DNA of 64,000 nucleotides from Microbacterium saperdae (GCF_006716345.1 NZ_VFOX01000001.1:2418001-2482000); one strand, 5' to 3'; shown: positions 25,769 through 35,711, counted from the first letter of the stretch. A program made the numbers and translations. The notes: generated from the letters alone by a model not told the origin.

Positions 25769-25809
25769 GGCCCACGACCGTCACCCATCTCCGGTGGCGG
25801 CCGTGGGCC
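25769..25809. terminator. Second long hairpin in convergent gap
   Basis: A stem of about 17 bp (25769-25785 with 25793-25809) with one mismatch and one G-U pair, with a seven-base loop, followed on the plus strand by GTTCTGCG. Together with the hairpin just before it, it gives the convergent gap a tandem, probably bidirectional, terminator. Confidence 0.5.
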
Positions 25810-25924
25810 GTTCTGCGTCGTGAGGCACGGCCCACCGCCGCCGGATGCTCCTGACGTCGACCGGACGCGCGACGCAGAGCGGTCGCCACGCGTGAAGGAC
25901 TCCCCCGTGTGACATGCCGGACGT

Positions 25925-27379
25925 TCAGGGGCTGGGTGTCGGCGTCTCCGTGGGCGGGTGCAGCCTCTGCTGGATCATCTCGTGGATGTATCCGTAGTCC
26001 GGCTGATGCTCGTCCACACCGTTGTCCGGCGTGAGCTCGATCGTCTGCACGGTCTGTTCCTTGGCCTTCAGCATGAGGTCGAAGAACTCCGGGAGCTTAT
26101 CCTGCGGCAGATCGGTGTCGATGAGTGCTGTCCCAGCGGCCGCCACCTCGTTGAACCTGGTCAGCACCGTCTGCGGCGTGAACTGGTCGAGGATCGCCTC
26201 CTGCAGCTCGCGCTGCCTCTTCATGCGATCCCAGTCGCTCGTGGTGTACCGGGAACGCGCGTACCACTGCGCCGTGTCGCCGTTCATGTGCTGCTGGCCG
26301 ACCTCGATCCAGCCGATCGCCCATTCGTTGACGTCCGTCCCGGTCCATCCCTCAGGCGGTCCGCCTTTGGGGAGCCGTTCGGTCACGTCGATGTCCACGC
26401 CGCCGAGAGCGTCGACGAGCTCGGCGAACCCGTGCATGTCGACGAAGACGTAATAGGGAATCTCGATTCCGAGTACGCCTTCCGCGGCATCCTTCGTCGC
26501 TTCGATGCCCGGGGCCGACCCCTGCGCAGCCGCATCCGGATACAGGCCGGTGCCCTGGTCCTCTCGGCAGATCTCTGCGGCGTTGCGCACGTGGTTCATC
26601 CACCCGTTCCAGCCGCAGGTCGAAGAACCATGGCCCTCGAACCCGTCCGGGTACAGCTCGAGCATCGGGCTTCCCGCGCTGAACGGCGCGTTCGGAAGCT
26701 CGCGCGGGATGCCAGTGATGGTGACGGCTCCGCTGTCGGCGTTGATGGAGACCACGGAGATGCTGTCGAAGCGCATCGAATCGCGGCCGTCGCCACTGTC
26801 CGCACCCAACAGCAGGATGTTGTAGTAGCCATCGCTGGGCGCAAGGCTCGGACCGCTCTGGCCGAAGATCGAACCGATGGTGTTACGTGTCGAGCCGACC
26901 ACGGTGGCCGCGTAGGCCGAGGCACCGCCGACGAGCCCGAGGAGAACGAGCGCGACGACCGGAATGGCGAGCCGATGCGCGGTCGGTACCTTCACAAGGC
27001 GCACGAGACGGAGGGTGTCGAAGGTGAGGACGACCCAGAGCACGGCATAACCGATGAGGAGCACTTGGACGAGAGTGAGAATCACCGCGGAGAAGAAGCC
27101 TCCGCCGATCGTCAGCCACAACAGGACAGGGCGGGCGAAGAGAGCCAGGACGGCTGCCACGATGACCAGGGCCCACGCGAGAAGGGTGGCGCCCAGCCCG
27201 AATCGCCCGAGTCGGCGACTGCCTGCGAGCACCTGGGCCGAGCCGGGGACGAGCAGGTTGAGAACGATCAGCCACCACCCCCGCTTTGCCATCGTCCCGG
27301 AGTCGTCCGGATTCGGATGCCGCAGCGGTCGGGTCTCGATGAGTGGTCGAGCAGCGCCGCGAGGCGGCGCCAAGGTCAC
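25925..27379 (-). CDS. LytR-CpsA-Psr (LCP) family glycopolymer ligase
   Basis: A 484-residue membrane enzyme predicted to move a lipid-linked wall polymer onto peptidoglycan. The N-terminal 150 residues hold four hydrophobic helices, more than the single one of a minimal LCP protein. The LCP domain follows, with [29 protein letters not shown], the catalytic-site-like [20 protein letters not shown] and [17 protein letters not shown]. The conserved acidic and arginine residues of the family are present. Start GTG at 27379 overlaps the purE stop as GTGA; an ATG at 27292 just before the first helix is an alternative. It fits the wall-polymer genes on both sides. Confidence 0.92.
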   Translation of the reverse strand: MTLAPPRGAARPLIETRPLRHPNPDDSGTMAKRGWWLIVLNLLVPGSAQVLAGSRRLGRFGLGATLLAWALVIVAAVLALFARPVLLWLTIGGGFFSAVILTLVQVLLIGYAVLWVVLTFDTLRLVRLVKVPTAHRLAIPVVALVLLGLVGGASAYAATVVGSTRNTIGSIFGQSGPSLAPSDGYYNILLLGADSGDGRDSMRFDSISVVSINADSGAVTITGIPRELPNAPFSAGSPMLELYPDGFEGHGSSTCGWNGWMNHVRNAAEICREDQGTGLYPDAAAQGSAPGIEATKDAAEGVLGIEIPYYVFVDMHGFAELVDALGGVDIDVTERLPKGGPPEGWTGTDVNEWAIGWIEVGQQHMNGDTAQWYARSRYTTSDWDRMKRQRELQEAILDQFTPQTVLTRFNEVAAAGTALIDTDLPQDKLPEFFDLMLKAKEQTVQTIELTPDNGVDEHQPDYGYIHEMIQQRLHPPTETPTPSP

Positions 27380-27891
27380 AGCGACTCCTTCAGCCGTTCG
27401 TTCTTCGCCTCGACCTGCGCCTCCAGATCACGGGAGAAGGCCTCCATCTGGTCTGCCAGCGCCGGATCGGCAACTCCCAGGATGCGCGCCGCGAGGAGTC
27501 CCGCGTTGCGTGCTCCGCCGATGGACACGGTCGCGACCGGGATCCCCGCGGGCATCTGGACGATCGAGAGCAGGGAATCCATGCCGTCGAGGTAGGCGAG
27601 CGGAACCGGCACGCCGACGACGGGAAGCGGCGTCATCGAGGCGAGCATTCCCGGCAGATGGGCTGCTCCCCCTGCACCCGCGATGATGACGCGGATGCCG
27701 CGGGCACGGGCCTCGCGCGCGTAGCTCATCAACTTGTCGGGGGTGCGGTGGGCGGAGACCACCTCGACCTCATGCGGGATTCCGAAGTCCGTCAGCGCCT
27801 GAGAGGCATCGCTCATCACGCGCCAGTCGGAGTCGGATCCCATGACGACGCCGACCAGGGGCGCGGCGGAGGAATGAAGAGGCTCAGTCAC
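27376..27891 (-). CDS. purE: N5-carboxyaminoimidazole ribonucleotide mutase
   Basis: Cytoplasmic purine-synthesis enzyme that rearranges N5-CAIR to CAIR, acting right after PurK. The 171-residue protein has [11 protein letters not shown] (substrate phosphate loop), [12 protein letters not shown] with the active-site histidine, and [11 protein letters not shown] and [22 protein letters not shown], all class I PurE signatures. Start GTG at 27891 ([11 protein letters not shown]) is the best fit to family length; the longer open frame adds 17 residues not seen in PurE. It lies 72 bp after purK and is coupled to the LCP gene. Confidence 0.96.
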   Translation of the reverse strand: MTEPLHSSAAPLVGVVMGSDSDWRVMSDASQALTDFGIPHEVEVVSAHRTPDKLMSYAREARARGIRVIIAGAGGAAHLPGMLASMTPLPVVGVPVPLAYLDGMDSLLSIVQMPAGIPVATVSIGGARNAGLLAARILGVADPALADQMEAFSRDLEAQVEAKNERLKESL

Positions 27892-27963
27892 TAGCTCAGG
27901 GTACGGTCTGGCCCTGGAGATTCCCCCCACGGCACGCGGCACAGGGCGCAGAACCCGCCTGTT

Positions 27964-29088
27964 TCAGAGGAAGTGCGCCGCGGCGGCACGGGCGATGTAC
28001 ACCGCGTCATCGAGATCGTCGCTCGCCACGTTGACGTGTCCGACCTTCCGCCCGGGACGCGGCTCCTTGCCGTACGTGTGGATCTTGGCGGCGGGGTACT
28101 CCGCCATCGCACCGTCGAACCGCTCCCCCAGCGCGCCCGATTGCGGACCGCCGAGGATGTTGACCATGACGGACCACGGGGCACGCGGAGCCGGGCTGCC
28201 CAGCGGCAGATCGGCGACAGCGCGCAAATGCTGCTCGAACTGTCCCGTCACGGCACCATCCTGGCTCCAGTGACCGCTGTTGTGCGGCCTCATGGCCAGC
28301 TCGTTGACCAGGATCCGGTCGTCGTCCGTCTCGAACAGCTCGACAGCCAGCATGCCGGTGACGCCGAGTCCTTCGGCGATGCGCCGGCCGATGCCCTCTG
28401 CGACCTGCGAGAGGCGCTCGGAGGCGGCCGGAGCCGGAGCGATGACTTCGGCGCAGACGCCGTCGCGCTGCACGGTCTCGACGACCGGGTAGGCCACGAT
28501 CTGTCCGCTGGGACGGCGAGCCACCTGCTGGGCGAGTTCCCGCACGAACGGTACGAGCTCTTCGACGAGAAGCGCATCCGCGGCAGCGAGGTCGTCGAGC
28601 CAGTCCTGCGCCTCCGCGGCGCTGCGGACCACGCGGACGCCCTTGCCGTCGTACCCGCCGCGCGGCGTCTTCACCACGCCCGCACCGTGGTGCGCGTCGA
28701 GGAAGACCTGCAGCTCATCCGCCGTGCGGACGGCTGCCCAATCCGGCTGCGGCACGTCGAGCTCCTGCAGCTTCGCGCGCATGACGAGCTTGTCCTGTGC
28801 GAACTGCAGAGCGTCGGGTCCGGGGTGCACGACGACGCCGTCGGCGACGAGCGCACGGAGGATCTCCTGCGGCACATGCTCGTGATCGAACGTGATGACG
28901 TCGACGTCCGCGGCAAAGGCCCGGACGGCCTCGAGGTCGCGATAGTCGCCGACGGCGGATGCGGCGAGCTGAGCGGACATGCCGTCGGCCTCCGCGAGCA
29001 CCTGCAGTTCGAGGCCGAGTTCGACCGCCGGAGCGATCATCATCCGGGCCAGCTGTCCTCCACCGATCACGCCCACACGTAGCGCCAT
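27964..29088 (-). CDS. purK: 5-(carboxyamino)imidazole ribonucleotide synthase
   Basis: ATP-grasp enzyme of 374 residues making N5-CAIR from AIR, bicarbonate and ATP in purine biosynthesis. It begins MALRVGVIGGGQLARMM and contains HEHVP, VVKTPRGGYDGKG (ATP loop), EELVPFVRELA and NELAMRPHNSGHWSQDG, the metal and substrate site. Length is normal for the family. ATG at 29088 begins the conserved first strand; the longer open frame is antisense sequence. It is the first of the pur pair in the direction of transcription and follows the PH-domain gene by about 80 bp. Confidence 0.96.
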   Translation of the reverse strand: MALRVGVIGGGQLARMMIAPAVELGLELQVLAEADGMSAQLAASAVGDYRDLEAVRAFAADVDVITFDHEHVPQEILRALVADGVVVHPGPDALQFAQDKLVMRAKLQELDVPQPDWAAVRTADELQVFLDAHHGAGVVKTPRGGYDGKGVRVVRSAAEAQDWLDDLAAADALLVEELVPFVRELAQQVARRPSGQIVAYPVVETVQRDGVCAEVIAPAPAASERLSQVAEGIGRRIAEGLGVTGMLAVELFETDDDRILVNELAMRPHNSGHWSQDGAVTGQFEQHLRAVADLPLGSPAPRAPWSVMVNILGGPQSGALGERFDGAMAEYPAAKIHTYGKEPRPGRKVGHVNVASDDLDDAVYIARAAAAHFL

Positions 29089-29168
29089 GTGCCGCCTCCA
29101 TTCGTCGTCATCATTCTCTCGCATCCGAGGATGGCCGGAGCACACACCCGCAACAGGGCGGGAGGAAG

Positions 29169-29723
29169 TCAGAGCGTGACGCCCGCTTCGGATCCGGCCT
29201 GCGCGTCGCGGTGAGCGAGGATCTGACTGACCTCGATCTGGTCGGCCAGCGTCTCGTGCACCAGCGTGACGGTCGGAACGTTCTGCAGACGGAGCGGAGC
29301 ATCCACTCCATTCGACAGCGTGATGGTCCCTGAACCCCAGATCCGCTGCAACGGCCCCCGCCGCACGGCGATGGCGTACCCCCTGGCGTGCGACATCTCG
29401 CGACGCTGACGTGCACCGAGACCTCGATGAGCGATCACGCGACGCGTGGTGACCGTGGTGCTGCGCGAGTACCAGATGATGAACGGGAGCACGACGAGCA
29501 GGAGCACGACGATCCCGGCCGCAGAGAGCAGCATCCAGTTCTCGAACGGAGCAGGAAGATTCCCGTAGAAGTACGCCGTGGCACCGAAGACCGCGATGAG
29601 GACCAGCGCCGACCAGAACAGACGCCGTGCATGACCGCGGAATCGGGCGATCAGCAGTTCCTCGGAGGGCACGCCGGGAGGCGGCATCATCGGCCGACCG
29701 CCGAGCGTCACGGGCTGAGTCAC
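29169..29723 (-). CDS. PH-domain membrane protein (bacterial PH/DUF304 type)
   Basis: A 184-residue protein with two transmembrane helices (about residues 36-53 and 65-85) followed by a PH-like beta domain: YSRSTTVTTRRVIAHRG, RREMSHARGYAIAVRRG and LQNVPTVTLVHE. The layout corresponds to the conserved membrane protein between birA and purK in mycobacteria (Rv3278c from memory). Function unknown; probably a membrane scaffold. Start GTG at 29723 (VTQPVTLGGRP) fits family length. Confidence 0.85.
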   Translation of the reverse strand: MTQPVTLGGRPMMPPPGVPSEELLIARFRGHARRLFWSALVLIAVFGATAYFYGNLPAPFENWMLLSAAGIVVLLLVVLPFIIWYSRSTTVTTRRVIAHRGLGARQRREMSHARGYAIAVRRGPLQRIWGSGTITLSNGVDAPLRLQNVPTVTLVHETLADQIEVSQILAHRDAQAGSEAGVTL

Positions 29724-29779
29724 CCCACCATTGTGCCTGTGATCTCCGACAACGCCTGCTGCGCGGCGGCGTGTCAGCG

Positions 29780-30550
29780 TCAGGCCGGGCGTACGTGCAC
29801 GACGTCGCCGGCGGAGATCGCCCGGACGACACCGTCGACGTCGACGAGCAGACGCCCGTCCGCATCCAGACCCGTGGCGAGACCGTCGAGGGTCTGATCC
29901 CCCGGGAGAGAGACGCGCACACGGCGACCGAGCGTGGCGCAACGCGCGGTGACGGCCGCATGCAGCCCGCTCACCACCGCATCGCCCGTCGCGGCGAGGG
30001 CCGAGAGCCGAGAGCCCAGCTCCCTCAGATAGTCCGCGATCAGACGGTCGTCATCGACGGTCACGCCGGCGACTGCGAACGATGTGGCCGTCGTCACCGG
30101 CAGCTGCTGCGCGGTCATGGCCGTGTTCACTCCCGATCCGACCACGACGGCGTCACCACTCGCCTCCGCGAGGATGCCGCAGATCTTGCGCTCGTCCACG
30201 AGCACATCATTGGGCCACTTGACCGCGACGTGCTGGTCGGGAAGCTGGGCCGCGATCGCATCCGCCATGGCGACGCCGGCGAGCAGCGGGATCCACCCAC
30301 GTGCGGTCGGATTCGCCGGCAGTGCGCGCAGCAGCACCGAGATCGCCAGCGCTGATCCGGCGGGCGCGAGCCAGGTCCGATCGAGACGCCCCCGTCCGGC
30401 CGTCTGATTGTCGGTCAGCAGCACGGAGAGATGCGGCCAGTCTTCGGGGTTCGCGGCGCGCGAGCGAAGTTCGGCGTTCGTGGAACCGGACTCGGCCAGG
30501 ACGTCGAGGCGCGCCGCGATCTCGCGGGTACGAGGAAGATCGTTCCTCAC
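29780..30550 (-). CDS. birA: Biotin--[acetyl-CoA-carboxylase] ligase
   Basis: A 256-residue BirA that makes biotinyl-AMP and attaches biotin to acyl-CoA carboxylase carrier subunits. It shows GSTNAEL, TAGRGRLDRTW (biotin loop), KWPNDVLVDERKICGILAE and a C-terminal SH3-like part. There is no N-terminal DNA-binding domain, so it is a ligase only, the usual actinobacterial form. GTG at 30550 overlaps the upstream wall-polymer gene as GTGA. The birA-PH-purK-purE order matches mycobacteria. Confidence 0.95.
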   Translation of the reverse strand: MRNDLPRTREIAARLDVLAESGSTNAELRSRAANPEDWPHLSVLLTDNQTAGRGRLDRTWLAPAGSALAISVLLRALPANPTARGWIPLLAGVAMADAIAAQLPDQHVAVKWPNDVLVDERKICGILAEASGDAVVVGSGVNTAMTAQQLPVTTATSFAVAGVTVDDDRLIADYLRELGSRLSALAATGDAVVSGLHAAVTARCATLGRRVRVSLPGDQTLDGLATGLDADGRLLVDVDGVVRAISAGDVVHVRPA

Positions 30551-31821
30551 AGTTCCTCCTCGTCGCCCTCTTCGTCGTCGTCGTCTTCGTCCACGACCAC
30601 GGCACCCATCTCGTGAGCATGCCAGCGCTCCCATTCCGCGAACAGCCGCTCGACGGCGTCATGGAACTTCGCGGTCGCGACGCCCGGAGTCGTGTCGCCG
30701 AAGTAGTGCTGCACCCACATCGCCAGCCGTGCGACGGCAGCCTCATCGGCCCGCACGCGCTCGACCTCGGCGACGATGTCACGCGCACCGTCGACGGTGA
30801 GCCACTCGCAGTCCGCCAGGTAACCCTTGGTGTCCACGGCGGCGCGCTCGTCGCTCGGTCGTGTGATCATCAACGCACGGCCCGCCGCCAGGCGGTCGTA
30901 GACCATCGCGGAGATGTCGACGATCGCGACGTCGGCGGCCGACAGCTGCCAGCCGAGCTCCGCGCCGTCGTCGTAGATGTGCTGGCCGGTCGGATCGGCC
31001 GCGTTCGTCGCCGCGATGGCCGAGACGATGCGTCTGTGCGCCGCTCCGTACGCATCGTCGACGACCCCGCTGCGCGGGTGGGGACGGTAGATGACGCGGT
31101 GCTTCCCCGTCGCGAGGAGCGCGTTCACGAGGATCTCACCATGGGAGGCGATCGATCCGTAGTGCGCGCTCGGGCGGTCGCCCTCCCACGTGGGGGCGTA
31201 CAGCACCACGGTGCGGTCATCCGGCGTGTAGGGCAGCGTCCCCGAATAGTGGTCGGCCTGCGGGCGGCCGATCTCGATGGTCCGCTTGTCGACGTCGTAG
31301 TCCCACAGCGTGCGCGAGAGCCGGTCCCGTGCCGCCTGACCCGCGACCAGCGCGTAGTCGTAGGCCTTGTACTGATTCGTCGTCATGTACATCTTGTCGG
31401 ACTCGCCGTGGTTGATGAACACGTGCCACCGACGTCCATAGCGGAACATCTGGAAGTTGCGGGTGTTCTGGTTCACGTAGAGGACGACTCGGATGTCCTG
31501 TTTCGCGATGAACCGCTCGAGGTCACGGACCGTCGGCACGAATGCGACAGGAGGCGCATCCTCGTCGAGAAGTCGTTCTGCTCCCGCCGCCTGCCTCGCC
31601 AGCACGACCACGGGGCGATGAGCCGCCAGGGCAGCCAGAGGTCGGTACCACTGGCGCATCTGGTACATGTTCACCGCGCCGTCCGCGAAGTACACCGCGA
31701 CCTGGTATCGGCCTTCGGGGTGCGGGGGCGCATCGGCCAGGCGGCGCCGAACCCGTTGCACTGCCGCGCGGGACGCCAGAGCGCGCCTCAGCAGTCGATA
31801 CGCCTTCTTCGCGTCTGACAT
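30547..31821 (-). CDS. CDP-glycerol glycerophosphotransferase-like protein
   Basis: A 424-residue member of the TagB/TagF-type family that builds or starts teichoic-acid-like polymers. It has FINHGESDKMYM (the HG motif), VLYAPTWEGD and a donor region AADVAIVDISAMVYD, where typical members have ITDYSS, so it is a divergent member. The C-terminus is an unusual acidic run, DEDDDDEEGDEEEL. The start ATG at 31821 is favoured over the ATG at 31830 because GGAGG lies about ten bases ahead of it but touches the other. It overlaps birA, which is an odd pairing, and shares a short divergent gap with the GT2 gene. Confidence 0.85.
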   Translation of the reverse strand: MSDAKKAYRLLRRALASRAAVQRVRRRLADAPPHPEGRYQVAVYFADGAVNMYQMRQWYRPLAALAAHRPVVVLARQAAGAERLLDEDAPPVAFVPTVRDLERFIAKQDIRVVLYVNQNTRNFQMFRYGRRWHVFINHGESDKMYMTTNQYKAYDYALVAGQAARDRLSRTLWDYDVDKRTIEIGRPQADHYSGTLPYTPDDRTVVLYAPTWEGDRPSAHYGSIASHGEILVNALLATGKHRVIYRPHPRSGVVDDAYGAAHRRIVSAIAATNAADPTGQHIYDDGAELGWQLSAADVAIVDISAMVYDRLAAGRALMITRPSDERAAVDTKGYLADCEWLTVDGARDIVAEVERVRADEAAVARLAMWVQHYFGDTTPGVATAKFHDAVERLFAEWERWHAHEMGAVVVDEDDDDEEGDEEEL

Positions 31822-31897
31822 TGCACCCATCCCTCCAGGATACTTCGGCGCAGGGAAGTGACAGGCAGCGCTCCCCCCTCCGTGACATGATCGAGAG

Positions 31898-32968
31898 GTG
31901 CAGGAGAGCGAACCCAGGGGGACGGCGGTAGGAGTGTCGTTCGTCATGCCCGTGCTCAATGAGAGCGCCTACCTGCAGCATGCGGTGGAGTCGGTCCTGG
32001 CGCAGGATCTCGACGTCCCCGCCGAGCTCGTGCTCGCACTCGGACCGTCCACCGACGGGACGACGGAACTCGCCAGGGCGCTCGCGGACGGCGACGACCG
32101 CATCCGACTCGTGGACAACCCCGCCGCGCACATCCCGGTCGGCCTGAATGCGGCGATCCGGGCCAGCCGGTACCCGACGATCATCCGCGTCGACGCCCAC
32201 TCCGAGCTCTCCCCCGGATACGCGGCACGCGCACTGCGCACGCTCGAGCGCACCGGCGCGGCCAATGTGGGCGGAGTGATGCACGCCGAAGGACGCACGC
32301 CGTTCCAGAAGGCGGTCGCTCGCCTGTACAACTCCCCCGTCGGCCTCGGAGGCGGGGCGTATCACGGCGGTGCACGGGAGAGCGAGGCCGAATCGGCCTA
32401 CCTCGGCGTGATGCGTCGCGACGTGCTCGACGAGGTCGGACTGTTCGACGAGACCATCCGGCGCGGTGAGGACTGGGAGCTGAATCTGCGGATCCGCCAG
32501 GCAGGCCACCTGGTCTGGTTCGATCCCGACCTGTCCGTCACCTACTGGCCCCGCGAGAGCTGGCTGCGATTGGCACGCCAGTTCCGGGCGACCGGCGCGT
32601 GGCGCGGCGAGCTGGTCCGTCGTTTCGGACGTCGAAACGGCCTGCGTTTCTTCGCGCCGCCGGCGCTCGTGCTCATCGTCGCGGTCGCGATCGTGGTCGG
32701 CGTGCTGCAGCTGACCGGGGTGCTCGCCGGAGTCTCCTCACTGATCGCCGCGGCGATCTACCTCCCTCTCGTCGCCTACGCGCTGCTGGTGCTCGCGGTC
32801 GCGCTCGCACCCGGCGGTGGCGGCATCCGCCAGCGCCTGTGGACGTTGCTCGTGCTCCCGACCATGCACCTGTCATGGGGCCTCGGGTTCCTGGCCGGCG
32901 TGCTGCGTGGAGCCCGCGACACCGTGGACGCGTCGCGTCTCGGCACGCGCAACACGCCTCTTCCCTGA
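31898..32968 (+). CDS. Glycosyltransferase family 2 with C-terminal membrane helices
   Basis: A 356-residue GT2. The catalytic domain has VMPVLNESAYLQHAVES, RVDAHSELSPGY (DXD-like) and a GEDWELNLRIRQAG acceptor block. Two to three C-terminal helices (about residues 248-300) anchor it to the membrane, as in succinoglycan-type ExoA enzymes. GTG at 31898 is given; the GTG at 31934 (VSFVMPVLNES) is an equal candidate, since GGGGGA lies before it. It is the only plus-strand gene among the wall-polymer genes and ends 48 bp from the convergent gene. Confidence 0.85.
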   Translation: MQESEPRGTAVGVSFVMPVLNESAYLQHAVESVLAQDLDVPAELVLALGPSTDGTTELARALADGDDRIRLVDNPAAHIPVGLNAAIRASRYPTIIRVDAHSELSPGYAARALRTLERTGAANVGGVMHAEGRTPFQKAVARLYNSPVGLGGGAYHGGARESEAESAYLGVMRRDVLDEVGLFDETIRRGEDWELNLRIRQAGHLVWFDPDLSVTYWPRESWLRLARQFRATGAWRGELVRRFGRRNGLRFFAPPALVLIVAVAIVVGVLQLTGVLAGVSSLIAAAIYLPLVAYALLVLAVALAPGGGGIRQRLWTLLVLPTMHLSWGLGFLAGVLRGARDTVDASRLGTRNTPLP

Positions 32969-33015
32969 GCCCTGGTCTCCCGGCTCACGACGGCGCCGCC
33001 CGCCCGCCCACGCCG

Positions 33016-34452
33016 TCAGCGCGTCAAGAACCCCTGGTCCAGGATGCGGTCGACGACGCGCTGCGCCGCATGTCCGTCGTCGCGTGCATTGAACTGCGCC
33101 TTCCACGCGCCGTACCGCGCCTGATACGTGCTCTCGTGGTCGGGATCAGCGAGCGCATCCGCGAGTTCGCCCTGCGTGCTGACGAGAGGTCCCGGAGCAC
33201 GTTCTGCGAGGTCGAAGTAGAACCCCCGGAGCTCCCCCCGGTAATGCGCGAGGTCGGGCACCAGGAAGTACATGGGTTTGCCGGTAACGCTGAAGTCGAA
33301 CATCACCGAGGAGTAGTCGGTGATCAGCGCGTCCGCGGCCAGCAGCAGCTGCGCCGTCTCGGGGTATCCCGTGACGTCGATCACCCGCGCTCCGGCGTGG
33401 TCACGGCCCTGCAGGAGAGTGCGGGAATGCCCGCGCACGAGGACCACCGCATCCGCCTGCTCGGCCAGCAGCTCCGGATCGATGAAGTCGACCATCTCGC
33501 GGCGGTCGTCGCGCCAGGTGGGGGCGTACAGCAGCACGCGCTCCCCCTCTGCGATCCCGAGCGCCGCCCGGATCGCCGCCGCATCTCCCGTGACGAGCGC
33601 GTCATTGCGCGGGTAGCCTTCGACCCAGATCGGACGACCGAGGAATGCGTACGCCTTCTTCAGGATTCGCGCCGAGTACGGGTTCTGCGCCAGCAGGACG
33701 TCCCATCGACGGGACTCCTTCACGACGGCAGCCATCCGCCGCGGGTCGAACCCCGGGCGATGCAGGGCGAGCCTCTTGAGCGGGGTGCCGTGCCAGGTCT
33801 GGAGCACCTTCTGACCCGGCTTACGGGCGAATCGTCGGCGCAGCCAGTCGTTGACCACGAGCAGTCGCGCAGCGCCGCGTGCACGCCACCATTCGGGACT
33901 TCCTTCGACGACCGCGACAGCTCCTTCCGGCACGGCGACGGAGAGATCGACGACGCTCCAGTACCGACGCACGCCGGGCGCGCGCGCCGCGAGTTCACGA
34001 TCGATGGCCTGAGGATTGCATCCGACGCTGCGTCCGTAGAAGCTCTCGAAGAACACGGCGTTCTCCGTCCCGCCGGTCTGCGCGACGTAGCGCTCCTCGA
34101 GGGTCGACTGGCCCTCGGGCGTCTCGTACACGGGGTCGATCGGAGCGGCGATGCTCACGCGCTCGCCCTCGACGGCGACACGGACTCCGGGGAGCATCGT
34201 CGGGATGACGATCAGATCATCGAGCTCGACATCGTCGATGCGCAGCTCATACTCACCGGCGGGCAGCGGCAGCACCGGGCCGCCCCAGCGCCCGGCCTCG
34301 AGTGGGAATGACGCTTTCCAGGTCTTGCCGCCCCCGGTGACATGAGCCTCCACGCGGGCGCGCGGCCCGACCAGGAGTGCACTCGCCGGACGCTGCCCGG
34401 TGCCTGCGATGATCAGCGACTGCGCCGCCTCATCGATCCGGGCCGTGGTCAT
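33016..34452 (-). CDS. CDP-glycerol glycerophosphotransferase family protein
   Basis: A 478-residue TagB/TagF-like enzyme. Residues about 110-470 carry the polymerase domain: LQTWHGTPLKRLA, LLYAPTWRDDRREMVDF and the donor site ADALITDYSSVMFDFSVTGK, all strongly conserved. The N-terminal ~100 residues form a small beta domain of unknown use. It should transfer glycerol-phosphate or ribitol-phosphate-type units from a CDP donor at the inner membrane face. The ATG at 34452 overlaps the next gene upstream as ATGA, so the two are translated together. Confidence 0.92.
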   Translation of the reverse strand: MTTARIDEAAQSLIIAGTGQRPASALLVGPRARVEAHVTGGGKTWKASFPLEAGRWGGPVLPLPAGEYELRIDDVELDDLIVIPTMLPGVRVAVEGERVSIAAPIDPVYETPEGQSTLEERYVAQTGGTENAVFFESFYGRSVGCNPQAIDRELAARAPGVRRYWSVVDLSVAVPEGAVAVVEGSPEWWRARGAARLLVVNDWLRRRFARKPGQKVLQTWHGTPLKRLALHRPGFDPRRMAAVVKESRRWDVLLAQNPYSARILKKAYAFLGRPIWVEGYPRNDALVTGDAAAIRAALGIAEGERVLLYAPTWRDDRREMVDFIDPELLAEQADAVVLVRGHSRTLLQGRDHAGARVIDVTGYPETAQLLLAADALITDYSSVMFDFSVTGKPMYFLVPDLAHYRGELRGFYFDLAERAPGPLVSTQGELADALADPDHESTYQARYGAWKAQFNARDDGHAAQRVVDRILDQGFLTR

Positions 34453-35711
34453 GCTGCTCCCTTCGGCGCGGGGATGCCCCGCGCGCGGATTGCTTCGTAT
34501 ACCCGACGGGTGTTGCGTCCGTCGCGGAACGCATGCATCTCCGCGCTGAGCGTAGCGGAACGCGCGGATCGCGATGCGAACGCGTCCGTGTCCGCGAGGA
34601 GTTGCTCGAGCTGAGACAGCAGGCCGCCCCAGGTCGTGGCGGCATCCTCGCCGGCGACGTCCTCGAAGCGGCCGTAGAAGCCCCTCGTACGTGCGTACTC
34701 CCCCGCATCAGGGGCCAGGAACAGGACAGGCATCGCCAGGAGTCCCGCGTCGAAGGCCAGCGAGGAGTAGTCCGTGATCAGGATGTCGACGGCGGGGAGC
34801 ACCGGGGTGACGTCGGCGAGCACCGACGCACCGAGCATCCGCACACGGCGGCTCGGCAGTGGCGGGGCGTAGCCGCCCTCGCCGAGCGGATGAGAGCGGA
34901 CGAGGAGCACCGCGTCGTTCTGCTCGAGCACCCGGATGATCTCGACCCATTCCGCGGCGGTGGGCACAGCGGGGTCGGCCGCACCATCCCTCCAGGTGGG
35001 CGCGTACAGCAGTGTGCGCGATGCGTCGGTCCCCCCGTCGAGGCTATCCAGGCACTCGCGGAGGATCGCTGACGCACGCGCACGCCGCTCCTCGGGCGAA
35101 CCGGCGGAGAGGACGTCCACCCGGGGCTCGCCGGTGACGATCACACGATCGTCGGGCAGCCGGAACGCGGACTCCAAGCGCCCCCGGGAGCGGTGTGAAG
35201 CGGCCGGAAGCACACGGATGCGCCGGGCAGCGCTGCGGTAGAGGAACGCGATCAGCCGGCGCAGCTGCGGCGCACCGGGGACCGATGGCACCTGGGTGGT
35301 GGCAGGAGAGTCGAGGCCGATGCGCTTGAGCGGGATGCCGTGCCACAGCTGCACCACGAACGCACCGGAATTGGCGTAGCGATTGACGTCGCCGAGGCCG
35401 TGTGTGACCACGAGCACCCCTGCGCGTGCCGTCGCCCACCATCCGCGCAGTCCGTTCTTGCGTATCGTGCGGATGCCGAGAGCGGCGGCCTCACGATCTT
35501 CGCGTGCCGTGGACGTGAGCCAGATGGTGTCGTGCCCGACGGCCGCGGCGTGCCGCTGCAGCGCGAGGGCGCCGTCGCCGATGCCCGCGCCGCATCCGAA
35601 GACCCAGCGCCGTCCGCGAGGAACGAGCAATGCACCTATGCGCCCGACGGCATACAACGGGATCCGGAGCAGCTTGGCCGCATTGCCGGTGCCGAAAGAG
35701 AAGGACGCCAC
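34449..35711 (-). CDS. CDP-glycerol glycerophosphotransferase family protein
   Basis: A 420-residue paralogue of the neighbour at 33016-34452, with VVQLWHGIPLKRIG, LLYAPTWRDGA and DILITDYSSLAFD. It lacks the extra N-terminal beta domain and begins with a short hydrophobic stretch (LLRIPLYAVGRIGALLV). It may start or extend the same polymer. The only in-frame start giving the full domain is GTG at 35711, and it lies inside the terminator-like hairpin of the upstream htrA gene. Confidence 0.9.
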   Translation of the reverse strand: MASFSFGTGNAAKLLRIPLYAVGRIGALLVPRGRRWVFGCGAGIGDGALALQRHAAAVGHDTIWLTSTAREDREAAALGIRTIRKNGLRGWWATARAGVLVVTHGLGDVNRYANSGAFVVQLWHGIPLKRIGLDSPATTQVPSVPGAPQLRRLIAFLYRSAARRIRVLPAASHRSRGRLESAFRLPDDRVIVTGEPRVDVLSAGSPEERRARASAILRECLDSLDGGTDASRTLLYAPTWRDGAADPAVPTAAEWVEIIRVLEQNDAVLLVRSHPLGEGGYAPPLPSRRVRMLGASVLADVTPVLPAVDILITDYSSLAFDAGLLAMPVLFLAPDAGEYARTRGFYGRFEDVAGEDAATTWGGLLSQLEQLLADTDAFASRSARSATLSAEMHAFRDGRNTRRVYEAIRARGIPAPKGAA

